Positions 38,582 through 47,294 of a DNA stretch of 64,000 bases are shown piece after piece. How positions within the stretch are numbered: position 1 is the first letter of the stretch; each line of letters starts with the position of its first letter. The notes under the pieces were generated by a model. That model saw only the letters and a program-made list of their open reading frames with translations, was not told where the DNA came from and searched no databases. Made by a program: the position numbers and the translations under genes. Origin of the DNA: Geoglobus acetivorans (GTDB taxonomy: Archaea > Halobacteriota > Archaeoglobi > Archaeoglobales > Archaeoglobaceae); contig NZ_CP087714.1 in NCBI RefSeq assembly GCF_039641995.1, positions 434,001-498,000 on the forward strand, read 5' to 3'.

Positions 38582-38845
38582 TCAGATCACCTCATCCATG
38601 CTGCTCTTCTCCACACCAATAACCTCCCTCTTCATCGCATCAGCACTCCTCAGCCTGTAAATCACGATCATGTCCTCGTCCTCATCTATTATCTTTTTCA
38701 GCCCCATCCTTATCTCCTCGAGGTCTGCGGGAGTAACCTCTCCCTCGAAAAGCGAGTTCTGAACCCAGTTTAAGTGCTGCCTGAGAAACTTCTTCACCCT
38801 GTTCACCCTGTCCACGTTCACGTCGTAGGCTACGATCACGTACAT
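38582..38845 (-). CDS. cas2: CRISPR adaptation protein Cas2
   Basis: 87 residues: MYVIVAYDVNVDRVNRVKKFLRQHLNWVQNSLFEGEVT is the ferredoxin-like Cas2 fold with the metal-binding aspartate in YDVN. Cas2 dimers bridge two Cas1 dimers in the spacer integration complex. It follows cas1 after one base on the minus strand and ends the adaptation operon. Confidence 0.93.
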   Translation of the reverse strand: MYVIVAYDVNVDRVNRVKKFLRQHLNWVQNSLFEGEVTPADLEEIRMGLKKIIDEDEDMIVIYRLRSADAMKREVIGVEKSSMDEVI

Positions 38846-38846
38846 T

Positions 38847-39815
38847 CTACCACCACATCACGAACGGCCTGTATTTTTCGGCGTTGAGAACATGCTTGAC
38901 GAGTTTGTAACACTCCAGCCTCATCAATCTCTGATAGGAAACACTCCTTTTCAGCTTCCTGTGCTTCACCGTCTTTTCAAGCCTCTCGTTGAACGCTTTG
39001 ACGAACTTCTTTCTGCCGTTCTCGTTCAGCAGGACTCCATTGAAGCGGTCGTCGAAGTCGCCCTCTGTCACAACCTTCCTGTTGACAAGGTTGAATATCA
39101 GCCTGTCCACTATCACGGGTTTGAACAGCTCAGCTATGTCCAGCGCGAGGCTGAACCTCCTCTCTAAGGGTTCGTGCAGGAAGCTTATCGCCGGGTGGAG
39201 CTGGGTGTGGTAGATTTCGGATAGAACGGCAGAATACAGCAGCGAGTTGCCGAAGCTGATCATCGCATTAACCTCATTCTCAGGAGGCTGCCTGCTCCTC
39301 CTCTCGAACTTCATCTCCTGCAGGATGGAATCGAATTTCGAGTAGTAGGCGCTCCTTGCCGTGGCCTCTGCACCCATAACCTCGTCGATCCCTTCGGCAT
39401 CGGCAAGGGTCTGCAGTGCAGAGATAACCTCGCTGTCATCCTCTCCACTCTTTCTCAGCACCCTTGCCATGTTCATTATGCTCCCTTCGACAAAGGCCCT
39501 GGCAAGGTAGAGCCTTTTCCCGTCGTCGAGGTAATGCTCCGCCTGCCTCACCACAACCTCTCCGGAGACGAGACTTTTCCTCGGGTAAAACGATCCCTCG
39601 TAAATGCCGTACCTGTTGAAGAAGTGGACGCATATTCCTTCTTTTGCCAGATACGAGAGTGCCCTGGATGTGACGGTCAGGGAACCGAGGGCGTAGATGG
39701 CGTATATTGCACTGATGGGGATAGGCCTTCTTCCCTCCTCATTTTCGAAGTAGATCGTGTTTTCCCTCCTCTTGAGCTTTCCGTCCGAAACTATGTAGAA
39801 ATTCTTCTTCCTCAT
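38847..39815 (-). CDS. cas1: CRISPR integrase Cas1
   Basis: 322 residues of the Cas1b type common in I-B systems. Catalytic residues are E150 (MGAEATARS), the histidines of [13 protein letters not shown] (H207, H214) and D226 ([10 protein letters not shown]). The N-terminal beta-sandwich with [29 protein letters not shown] is standard. Starts 9 nt after the cas4 stop. All residues needed for integration are present. Confidence 0.95.
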   Translation of the reverse strand: MRKKNFYIVSDGKLKRRENTIYFENEEGRRPIPISAIYAIYALGSLTVTSRALSYLAKEGICVHFFNRYGIYEGSFYPRKSLVSGEVVVRQAEHYLDDGKRLYLARAFVEGSIMNMARVLRKSGEDDSEVISALQTLADAEGIDEVMGAEATARSAYYSKFDSILQEMKFERRSRQPPENEVNAMISFGNSLLYSAVLSEIYHTQLHPAISFLHEPLERRFSLALDIAELFKPVIVDRLIFNLVNRKVVTEGDFDDRFNGVLLNENGRKKFVKAFNERLEKTVKHRKLKRSVSYQRLMRLECYKLVKHVLNAEKYRPFVMWW

Positions 39816-39824
39816 CTCAACCCC

Positions 39825-40322
39825 TCACGTGAAGCAGAACTCGAAATAGGCGCATTTTCTGCAGTGGGGCCTGTACTCTGGATCGGGCATTTCGCCCTCA
39901 ACAATACTGGGAATCTCCTCCAGAACTCTCTCGATCTCTCTGACCGCATTCCCATCCAGCACGACATCCACGCTTTTCTTCTGTTTCGGAAAGCTCAGCT
40001 TTCCAACGGCCTTTATTCCAAATCTCGACAGGTAGTAGAGGTAGTAGAGAAGCTGATAGTGGCTGGCCTTCTCGAATGCCCTGCTCTTCTTAACCTCCCG
40101 TATCTCAACCACGTCACCCTTCCTTACGGCATCAATCGCTATCGGGCCAATCCTGACCTCCTTTTCATCCCTGTCAAAAACGCTCCTGTGGATGAGCTTT
40201 CCGAGCTTCACCGCATCGCTCTCCCTTTCCATGCTCACATTGTGACTGAAGAGCCAGAGCTTTGTTTTGCAGACAAAGTAGTAGTTCACCTGCACACCTC
40301 TGATGTACATCTCGTCTATCAT
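39825..40322 (-). CDS. cas4: CRISPR adaptation nuclease Cas4
   Basis: 165 residues. The four iron-sulfur cysteines are C18 (NYYFVCKTKLW), C154, C157 and C163 (HCRKCAYFEFC). The PD-(D/E)XK nuclease core is GPIAIDAVRKGDVVEIREVKKS, and SHYQLLYYLYYL is the QhxxY motif. Cas4 trims pre-spacers and helps pick those next to a PAM. It is first in the cas4-cas1-cas2 operon, divergent from the array, with the leader on its other side. Confidence 0.93.
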   Translation of the reverse strand: MIDEMYIRGVQVNYYFVCKTKLWLFSHNVSMERESDAVKLGKLIHRSVFDRDEKEVRIGPIAIDAVRKGDVVEIREVKKSRAFEKASHYQLLYYLYYLSRFGIKAVGKLSFPKQKKSVDVVLDGNAVREIERVLEEIPSIVEGEMPDPEYRPHCRKCAYFEFCFT

Positions 40323-40797
40323 TTAATCAGAATGGCTTTTGAAAAATAAAAGATTTTTCAAACTTGAATTTTCAAGTGCAGTTTAATGAGTTGATGATGC
40401 TGTAGGATTTATTTTTTCAACTCTGCTATCAGTCTTTCCCTGAGGATTTTCCCCTGTTTTCAATTTACTCTTTTTCTACCCCTCCACTTCCGGAATGGGG
40501 CCATCTGGTGACGTCGCAAATCTTTTAATCCATCATTTTTATAGTAAAACCTTTTAATTTTCACTTCCTTCTTTCCAGAATTCGGGCCAGATTATTTTTA
40601 TCTCCCTTCTCTCCCCAGACAGAATTAATCAGTTTCAGAATAGAACCTTCTAAATAACCCGAATTCAAAAACAAACCCATGAATAAAAGTCGCATGACGT
40701 TATAAATGACCTGCATCACTGGGGGTTCGCTGCAGTATTTAAATGAAAGAAGCGAGAAGAAAGCTTTTTAAAGGAATTTGGGGGAATATTACCGGAG
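40323..40797 (+). promoter_or_regulatory. CRISPR leader
   Basis: 475 bp without a credible ORF, AT-rich, between cas4 and the first repeat. Two TATA-like elements face the array: GTTATAAATG at about 40698-40707 and GTATTTAAATG at about 40734-40744. The second would start transcription near 40768, about 30 nt before repeat 1. The degenerate repeat at the other end of the array confirms that the leader is on this side. The promoter for cas4 is probably in the left part. Confidence 0.8.
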
Positions 40798-42415
40798 GTT
40801 GAAATCAGACCTTTAAGGGATTGAAAGATTACCTACATCCACAACAAAATATACTTTTTTAGGGAGTTGAAATCAGACCTTTAAGGGATTGAAAGTTATG
40901 AAAGGTTAAGTATATATTTAATTTGAACAAATATGTTGAAATCAGACCTTTAAGGGATTGAAAGGATAACGCTCGATATGATCACTAATGAGAAATTGAA
41001 GTTGAAATCAGACCTTTAAGGGATTGAAAGGCGATATTGAAATCTCGTTCAGCGAGAGCAGAGTTACGGTTGAAATCAGACCTTTAAGGGATTGAAAGGT
41101 AAAGCCTGTATGCTTCAATGAGCTTTTCGTTCATTCTGTTGAAATCAGACCTTTAAGGGATTGAAAGAAAGAGAGCACATTGACCTCGAAGATCTGATAT
41201 ACAATGTTGAAATCAGACCTTTAAGGGATTGAAAGGAATATCCCATTACCATCACCTGAATGCCTTCAACACTGTTGAAATCAGACCTTTAAGGGATTGA
41301 AAGTGAGATATAATGTATGTGTTCGGTGTGGCCGGATCATAGTTAAAATCAGACCTTTAAGGGATTGAAAGACCTCACCAACAGCCTTAACGGTCTTAGC
41401 AAGTGGATGTTAAAATCAGACCTTTAAGGGATTGAAAGACCTCACCAACAGCCTTAACGGTCTTAGCAAGTGGATGTTAAAATCAGACCTTTAAGGGATT
41501 GAAAGACCTCACCAACAGCCTTAACGGTCTTAGCAAGTGGATGTTAAAATCAGACCTTTAAGGGATTGAAAGACCTCACCAACAGCCTTAACGGTCTTAG
41601 CAAGTGGATGTTAAAATCAGACCTTTAAGGGATTGAAAGACCTCACCAACAGCCTTAACGGTCTTAGCAAGTGGATGTTAAAATCAGACCTTTAAGGGAT
41701 TGAAAGACCTCACCAACAGCCTTAACGGTCTTAGCAAGTGGATGTTAAAATCAGACCTTTAAGGGATTGAAAGAAGTTACTGTCTGATCCACTGGATGAT
41801 CAGGAAGCCTGTTAAAATCAGACCTTTAAGGGATTGAAAGGAATCACCTGTTCAATCTCAGCTCCGACGAATCCCTCTGTTAAAATCAGACCTTTAAGGG
41901 ATTGAAAGATCCTCGCAAACGCATATATCAATATCGGCAAAAGCGTTAAAATCAGACCTTTAAGGGATTGAAAGATATAAACCTTTGTCAGACAGTCAGA
42001 CAATAGAAGAGTTAAAATCAGACCTTTAAGGGATTGAAAGGGGAGTTCTCGAGGCGTTCTTCATCCCACCCGAGATGTTAAAATCAGACCTTTAAGGGAT
42101 TGAAAGGCAGGCACGATAGTAGATGCAACGGACCTTAACTCAGTTAAAATCAGACCTTTAAGGGATTGAAAGATTATTCCCTCAAAGCTTCCAGTGTACC
42201 AGACATTATCGTTAAAATCAGACCTTTAAGGGATTGAAAGGTAGTCCCTCAATATTGCCTTACTGATCCTCTCCAGTTAAAATCAGACCTTTAAGGGATT
42301 GAAAGGTAGTCCCTCAATATTGCCTTACTGATCCTCTCCAGTTAAAATCAGACCTTTAAGGGATTGAAAGTTTATAGGTTCTGGAACTGCTGCAGTTGCG
42401 TTAAAATTAGACCTC
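40798..42415 (+). CRISPR. CRISPR array, 24 full repeats plus a degenerate terminal repeat
   Basis: The 30-nt repeat begins GTTGAAATC or GTTAAAATC, continues AGACCTTTAAGG and ends GATTGAAAG. Repeat 1 is at 40798-40827, repeat 24 at 42341-42370, and a decayed copy (GTTAAAATTAGACC) begins at 42400. There are 24 spacers, mostly 35-39 nt; the last is only 29 nt. Repeats 1-8 have G at position 4 and repeats 9-24 have A. Six consecutive spacers (between repeats 9 and 15) are identical, and spacers 22 and 23 are identical to each other, leaving 18 distinct spacers. The 8-nt crRNA handle would be ATTGAAAG, transcribed on the plus strand. Confidence 0.98.
41372..41743 (+). repeat. Six tandem copies of one CRISPR spacer
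   Basis: The 37-nt spacer starting ACCTCACCAACAGCC and ending AGCAAGTGGAT recurs at 41372, 41439, 41506, 41573, 41640 and 41707. Each copy is separated by an identical repeat, so a 67-bp unit is present six times with no base difference that I can find. Confidence 0.95.
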
Positions 42416-42450
42416 GAAAAATCTTTTTAATGGCCTGCATAGTTTGAACG

Positions 42451-43218
42451 ATGCTGACCTTCGTTGGACTCGGGCTGTGTGATGAGAGAGACATCACCCT
42501 GAAGGGCCTTGAAGCCGTGAAAAGGGCCGACAGAGTTTATGCTGAATTTTACACCTCTCGGTTAACAGTCTCTCTGGACAGACTTGAAAGGGTTTTTGGG
42601 AGGGAGATAGAGATTCTTGAAAGGAAGCATCTTGAGGAAGAAAGCAGGAAGCTTGTGGATGAGGCCAGGGAGCATGACGTGGTCGTGCTAGTTCCGGGGG
42701 ACCCGATGATTGCCACGACGCATTCGAGCGTGGTATTCGAGGCTAAGAAAAAGGGTGTGGAGGTGAGAGTGATCCACAACGCCAGCATAGTTTCTGCAAT
42801 TGCAGGAGTCACCGGACTGCACGTTTACAGGTTCGGAAAAACCGCAACAGTGAGCTACCCTTACAGGGGAATCGTGTCCAGGGCACCGCTGGACGTTGTC
42901 AGGGACAACCTCTCGATAAATGCACACACACTCCTTCTACTTGATTTAAATCCGGAGCCGATGACAATTGCGGAGGCAGTAAGCATCCTTGAGAATGTGG
43001 ACGATGGAACTCTGGACCACTTTGCAGTCGGGGTGGCGAGAGTCGGGTCTGAAGATGGTCTTGTTGTATGCGACAAATTCTACAGGCTCGGGGATCACGA
43101 CTTTGGGAAACCGCTGCACTCCATAGTTGTTCTTGCCAGGACCCTTCACATAACGGAGTATGAATTCCTCAGGGAGTTTGCCAATGCCCCGGCGTCTCTT
43201 GAGAGTCTTGTGGAGTGA
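42451..43218 (+). CDS. dphB: Diphthine synthase DphB
   Basis: 255-residue SAM methyltransferase of the tetrapyrrole-methylase fold. MLTFVGLGLCDERDITLKGLEAVKRADRVYAEFYTS and VVLVPGDPMIATTHSSVVFEAKKKGVEVRVIHNASI are the DphB marks. It trimethylates the modified histidine of elongation factor 2 on the way to diphthamide. The TATA-like CTTTTTAAT (42422-42430) begins only a few bases after the degenerate terminal CRISPR repeat, so the gene's promoter abuts the array trailer. The start at 42451 is probably leaderless. Confidence 0.93.
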   Translation: MLTFVGLGLCDERDITLKGLEAVKRADRVYAEFYTSRLTVSLDRLERVFGREIEILERKHLEEESRKLVDEAREHDVVVLVPGDPMIATTHSSVVFEAKKKGVEVRVIHNASIVSAIAGVTGLHVYRFGKTATVSYPYRGIVSRAPLDVVRDNLSINAHTLLLLDLNPEPMTIAEAVSILENVDDGTLDHFAVGVARVGSEDGLVVCDKFYRLGDHDFGKPLHSIVVLARTLHITEYEFLREFANAPASLESLVE

Positions 43219-43573
43219 AAACGTAGAATCTCGCAGATTTGTGGTTTACAAGCCTCCCTCCTTCAACAATTTCGTTTTTAAGGGGTAGGATTATGACATT
43301 GCATTTCAGAGCATTTCCAAGCCTGAGAATACACGTCTGAATTTCATACGGTGGTCTGACGGAGTAAACGAGCTCCACGCCCTCATACTTCGATAAATCC
43401 GGGTTGCACACATCATCGGGAATCACGTCCTCTGCGGTCTTTTTCAGGTCTGTTTTTACAACCTGTATCCCCTGCTCCTCCAGTTTTTTTGAAATTGCGA
43501 AGTGGTTCCCGATACCCACCTCTGCGACCTTTTTCACGCCCATCATCGCAATGTACTCGGCGAGATCAATCAC
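43169..43573 (-). CDS. UPF0146 family protein
   Basis: 134 residues. KVAEVGIGNHFAISKKLEEQGIQVVKTDL resembles the start of a Rossmann-like SAM-binding fold, and DDVCNPDLSKYEGVELVYSVRPPYEIQTCILRL is the conserved UPF0146 block. Archaea-specific, function unknown; the fold hints at a methyltransferase-like protein that may have lost catalysis. The 3' end overlaps dphB convergently by 50 nt. Confidence 0.8.
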   Translation of the reverse strand: MIDLAEYIAMMGVKKVAEVGIGNHFAISKKLEEQGIQVVKTDLKKTAEDVIPDDVCNPDLSKYEGVELVYSVRPPYEIQTCILRLGNALKCNVIILPLKNEIVEGGRLVNHKSARFYVFTPQDSQETPGHWQTP

Positions 43574-43601
43574 AGTTCAGCTTATATATCAAATACATAT
43601 A

Positions 43602-44093
43602 ATGGCTTCTGTGTATTCAATACTGATCCGTCCGTTTGAGGCGAGGGATTCATCGGACATAATACGAATTGATGCCGAGTCATTCAACACCAGAAACCCC
43701 ACCTACGACCTCTTCGTGTACCTTGCGTATGGCAGCGAGATTATTGTTGCGGATATGGGCAGCATGGTGGTGGGGTATGTCGTCCTCTCTTACAGGAATG
43801 AAGAAGCCAAAATCATGTCCATAGCAGTAAAGAAGGAGTTCAGGAGGAGAGGCATAGGGAAAATACTTCTCAGAGAGGCAATTCAAAGGGCAAAAAAGAG
43901 AGGCATGAGAAAAATTCTCCTTGAGGTTCGTGAGTCAAACGTTCCTGCCCAGAACCTGTACAAAAAATTTGGTTTTGAGGTCGCTGGTTATCTTGAGTCG
44001 TATTACAGCGATGGAGAGGCAGCTTATCTAATGAACCTGGACCTCGACAAGGCTGATGACCTCTCTAAGTCTCGGGTTGGCGAGCAGGTCTGA
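43602..44093 (+). CDS. N-terminal acetyltransferase RimI-like
   Basis: 163 residues of the GNAT fold. The acetyl-CoA loop is IAVKKEFRRRGIGKILLREAIQRAKKRGM (RRxGIG), followed by LLEVRESNVPAQNLYKKFGFEVAGYLESYYSDGEAAYLM, typical of archaeal Ard1/RimI alanine or serine N-acetyltransferases. ATG 43602 lies 16-20 nt after a TTATATATC box and is likely leaderless. It overlaps the convergent UPF0058 gene by 66 nt. Confidence 0.88.
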   Translation: MASVYSILIRPFEARDSSDIIRIDAESFNTRNPTYDLFVYLAYGSEIIVADMGSMVVGYVVLSYRNEEAKIMSIAVKKEFRRRGIGKILLREAIQRAKKRGMRKILLEVRESNVPAQNLYKKFGFEVAGYLESYYSDGEAAYLMNLDLDKADDLSKSRVGEQV

Positions 44094-44303
44094 ATGGCTT
44101 CTCTCTCCCAACATCTCATTAAGCCCCTTACACAGGAGAAATATCGCTTTTTTGTGGTCGTTTTTGCTTTTGTGGATATGTACAGGCTGAACACCCATGT
44201 CTTCGTACTCTCTGAAATAACCGTTGCTCAAACCGGCCTCTTCCAAAAATCTCTTGACATGAAACAGCGTCAGATGCAGAAATACAAGCTCTTCCTTGTG
44301 CAT
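44028..44303 (-). CDS. UPF0058 family protein
   Basis: 91 residues starting MHKEELVFLHLTLFHVKRFLEEAGL, the standard beginning of this archaeal family, then VQPVHIHKSKNDHKKAIFLLCKGLNEML. Family function unknown; helical and soluble. The ATG at 44303 is chosen over an in-frame ATG at 44357 on the basis of the family start and a CTTTTATAG box at about 44338-44346 (minus strand). Confidence 0.82.
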   Translation of the reverse strand: MHKEELVFLHLTLFHVKRFLEEAGLSNGYFREYEDMGVQPVHIHKSKNDHKKAIFLLCKGLNEMLGERSHSDLLANPRLREVISLVEVQVH

Positions 44304-44481
44304 CAAGCACCACCATATTTTATCATCATCATAGGCTATAAAAGCTTTATTTATCATTAATAAGTCTGGGTTCGTATTTATACAAATGGCAAGAAAAATA
44401 AGCTATGTGTTGAATTCAGTTGGCATACAACAGGAAGCTTTTAGGAAGCTTTTAATAGCTCTTCACACCATCGTATTGGAG

Positions 44482-45261
44482 ATGAAGGTTCTGCTTAGCA
44501 GAAGAGAAACGGTCAAACTTCTAATACTGGCGGAACTAATGAGAAATCCGGAGTGCAATCAGAGGGACATTGCGAAGAAACTCAGCATCACTCCCCAGGC
44601 TGTTTCCGAACACTTCAAGGAACTCGTATCTGAGGAGCTGATCAATGTCGTCCACAAGGGGTATTATGTCGTAACTGAAAAGGGGAAGGACTGGCTCAAC
44701 AGGAATCTGTTTGATCTTCACATGTTTACGGAAGACCTGATAAGCAAGATTTACTCCTCTTCTGTGCTTGCCCTTGCAAGGGAGGGTATAAAGGAAGGGG
44801 ACACTGTCGAGTACTGGTTTGAAGATGGATTTGTGTATGTCAGAAAGAGCGAAACAGGTAATGGTGTTGCAACAGGGGATGCAGAGGAGGGGGAGGAAGT
44901 CCTGGTGAAGCCAACAGGTGCATTCACACCCCCTCAGAAAGGAGAGGTAGTGATATTCAAGGTTCCGATGGTGGAAAGGGGCGGCAGCAGAGCTGCTGAC
45001 GTTGAACATCTCGAGAAACTGATAAAGGGGAAAAGAAGGCACGTCGTTGTTGCCATGGGCCTGGAGGCGCTTGTAACCTGCAGGAAGGCTGGAGTTGAGC
45101 CAATATTTTTTGGAGCGAAAAACGTCTGCATCGAAGCATCGCATCACGGGAGTGGTGTCATCGCCGTCGTTACCGAGTCAGTAATGGAAGACCTTGTCAG
45201 GACTCTCATTGAGGAGGGCATATCTTTCGACATTGTCGATGGGTCGAAACAAAAGGATTAA
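44482..45261 (+). CDS. Archaeal winged-helix transcriptional regulator
   Basis: 259 residues. RRETVKLLILAELMRNPECNQRDIAKKLSITPQAVSEHFKELVSEELINVVHKGYYVVTEKG is a MarR/IclR-like winged helix. The long C-terminal half has VKPTGAFTPPQKGEVVIFKVPMVERGGSRAAD and VVVAMGLEALVTCRKAGVEPIFFGAKNVCIEASHHGSGVIAVVTE, which looks like a ligand-binding domain with a glycine-rich loop. A GCTTTTAATAG box at about 44449-44459 places a leaderless start at ATG 44482. An in-frame ATG at 44386 is too close to its own TATA-like element. The ligand is unknown. Confidence 0.78.
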   Translation: MKVLLSRRETVKLLILAELMRNPECNQRDIAKKLSITPQAVSEHFKELVSEELINVVHKGYYVVTEKGKDWLNRNLFDLHMFTEDLISKIYSSSVLALAREGIKEGDTVEYWFEDGFVYVRKSETGNGVATGDAEEGEEVLVKPTGAFTPPQKGEVVIFKVPMVERGGSRAADVEHLEKLIKGKRRHVVVAMGLEALVTCRKAGVEPIFFGAKNVCIEASHHGSGVIAVVTESVMEDLVRTLIEEGISFDIVDGSKQKD

Positions 45262-45304
45262 AAATCCATCCGGATTAATGTCCGGGATTGCGGAGGTGGC
45301 AGTG

Positions 45305-46540
45305 ATGTTAGTTAAGGCAGTCGAACTTCTGCTCACAGCAGAGATATTCAATAAGTATGATGCTCTTAGTGAGGACGATATTCCGAAGGAAATAAGAAAG
45401 ATTCTTTACTCGAATGGCGGTATAAAGCGACCCCTTGTTATAAAAGAATCCACTGTGAGGAATTATGCTGGTTACAATGAAAAAGAGCTGAAAAAGCTTC
45501 CCTTTGTGGATGTTAACGCTTTCAACAAGCAGATCAAGCTGACATCATTCGAAATTGCTGCAAGATGGATGGCCAAGAACGGAATTGAATTTATAAAGAG
45601 AAATCCGGTCCTTGCGTATTACTTCGAAAATTACGATTCGCTCAACATTTCTTATGAAGATGCGAGAAAGCACATACAGCCAAAGCACAGCGATGCAGAA
45701 TGGCTCAAAGGTGTTATTGAGGAGCTTAGCAGAGATGAAGCGACAGCAGAAATGCTCAGCCTTGTCAGGATTTTCTCTCCGGAGGAAATAGATGATGACG
45801 TAAGTGATGTAGTCCTTGAAGATTATCAGGTGAAGGAAATCCGGAAAATAGAAATTGCCATGGAAGAACGGGAGTGGCTGAGAAATGTTGGGCTGAAGGA
45901 GATTGGAAAACTCCTCTTTATCGGTCCGCCAGGTACCGGAAAGACAACAACTGCAAGGTCGCTGAGCAAAAAGCTTTTTCTCCCCCTTGTGGAGGTTAAG
46001 CTTTCGATGATTACAAGTCAGTTCCTCGGAGAGACATCAAAGAACATTGAAAAGGTCTTTGAGATTGCAAAGCGACTCTCACCCTGTATACTCTTCATTG
46101 ACGAGTTTGATTATGTGGCGAAGACGAGGACAAGCGACGAGCATGCGGCCGTTAAGAGAGCAGTAAACACCCTGCTTAAGTCCATTGACGAAATAAATCT
46201 GGTTGAGGACGGGGTTCTGCTCATAGCCGCAACGAACCATCCAAGTTTGCTGGACGCCGCAGTGTGGAGGAGGTTTGACAAGATCGTCGAGTTTCCGGAA
46301 CCCTCTGAAAGTGTCAGGAAGAGAATCTTTGAAATCTCTCTCAGCAAAATTCCTGGAGACTATGATATTGGAAGGCTGGTCAGGGAGACCGATGGCTTTA
46401 CAGGCTCTGAGGTCAAGCTTATTGTGAGGGAAGCTGTGCTTTCGGCACTTCTGGAAGGGAGGAAGAACCTCACAATGGATGACCTGCTGAAGGCTGTTGA
46501 AGATGTGAAGGAAAGACTGAAACTCAAGAACTCCTACTGA
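45305..46540 (+). CDS. AAA family ATPase
   Basis: 411 residues. A helical N-terminal domain of about 180 residues is followed by one AAA module: Walker A GPPGTGKTTTARSL, Walker B ILFIDEFDYVAK, sensor-1 LLIAATNHPSLLDAAVWRRFDKIVEFP with arginine fingers, and sensor-2 ETDGFTGSEVKLIVREA. It resembles archaeal 26S-proteasome-like or CDC48-like ATPases with an unknown N-domain. The ATG at 45305 has GGAGGTGG upstream; longer in-frame starts exist. Its target is unknown. It lies 43 nt after the HTH regulator and is followed after one base by an MBL-fold gene. Confidence 0.8.
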   Translation: MLVKAVELLLTAEIFNKYDALSEDDIPKEIRKILYSNGGIKRPLVIKESTVRNYAGYNEKELKKLPFVDVNAFNKQIKLTSFEIAARWMAKNGIEFIKRNPVLAYYFENYDSLNISYEDARKHIQPKHSDAEWLKGVIEELSRDEATAEMLSLVRIFSPEEIDDDVSDVVLEDYQVKEIRKIEIAMEEREWLRNVGLKEIGKLLFIGPPGTGKTTTARSLSKKLFLPLVEVKLSMITSQFLGETSKNIEKVFEIAKRLSPCILFIDEFDYVAKTRTSDEHAAVKRAVNTLLKSIDEINLVEDGVLLIAATNHPSLLDAAVWRRFDKIVEFPEPSESVRKRIFEISLSKIPGDYDIGRLVRETDGFTGSEVKLIVREAVLSALLEGRKNLTMDDLLKAVEDVKERLKLKNSY

Positions 46541-46541
46541 T

Positions 46542-47294
46542 ATGAAGCTGACTGTACTTGGAACGGGAGACTCACCGGGAACACCTGTGGTGGGCTGTCA
46601 CTGCAAAACGTGTGAGAATGCGAGAAAGAATGGATGGGAGAGGTTGAGATTTTCTATTTTGATTCAGAATGAAGGAAAAAACCTTCTGATTGATACCTCT
46701 CCGGACATGAGGCGACAGCTTTTGAAGGCCAACGTGGATTCAGTGGATGCAGTTATATGGACTCATGCCCATTACGATCACTTTGCAGGATTTGGGGATT
46801 TTTACAGGGTTCAGAGCGGTGTGAATGTTTACAGCAGTGGGGAGGTTCTTGAGGATGTTGGAAGGTTCATGTTCTTCATGAAATACAGGGAAAGGCAGGT
46901 TGAGTCTTACAAGAGCTTTAATCTGTTTGGCATGGAAATTGAGCTTGTGGATGTTACCCATCCACCCCTGAGGAGGGCACACGGGCTTGTGATAAGATAC
47001 GGGGGCAGCAAGATTGTAATCACCGGAGATACCAACTCGAACATACCGAAGGAGAGCTTGGAAAGGATGAGAAATCCCGACCTTCTCCTCATTGATGCCA
47101 TTGCCCCCGAAGGATACAGGCTCAGGAAGCACATGAATGCCGGAGAGGCCAAAGCCATGGCTAAAAAGCTCAACGCCAGAAAAACCCTGTTTGTGCATGT
47201 GGGACACTTTTATCCCGTGACCAACAGCTACCCTCTTGCAAGGGATTTTGAAACGTTCGAATTCAGAGGTGTGAGCCTTGAAGACTTCATATAG
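46542..47294 (+). CDS. MBL-fold metallohydrolase, PhnP-like
   Basis: 250 residues. The metal motif is THAHYDHFAGF, with further ligands in VTHPPLRRAHG, ITGDTN and FVHVGHF. The N-terminal GTGDSPGTPVVGCHCKTCENARKNG is the PhnP-type zinc site. PhnP-like enzymes hydrolyse cyclic phosphodiesters; an archaeal substrate is unknown. The 3' end overlaps mfnF by 17 nt, so the gene may serve cofactor synthesis. Confidence 0.82.
   Translation: MKLTVLGTGDSPGTPVVGCHCKTCENARKNGWERLRFSILIQNEGKNLLIDTSPDMRRQLLKANVDSVDAVIWTHAHYDHFAGFGDFYRVQSGVNVYSSGEVLEDVGRFMFFMKYRERQVESYKSFNLFGMEIELVDVTHPPLRRAHGLVIRYGGSKIVITGDTNSNIPKESLERMRNPDLLLIDAIAPEGYRLRKHMNAGEAKAMAKKLNARKTLFVHVGHFYPVTNSYPLARDFETFEFRGVSLEDFI

Noticed and set aside
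41818-42003. Open frame inside the CRISPR array
   Set aside because: It reads through repeats and spacers, and its protein repeats the translated repeat sequence.
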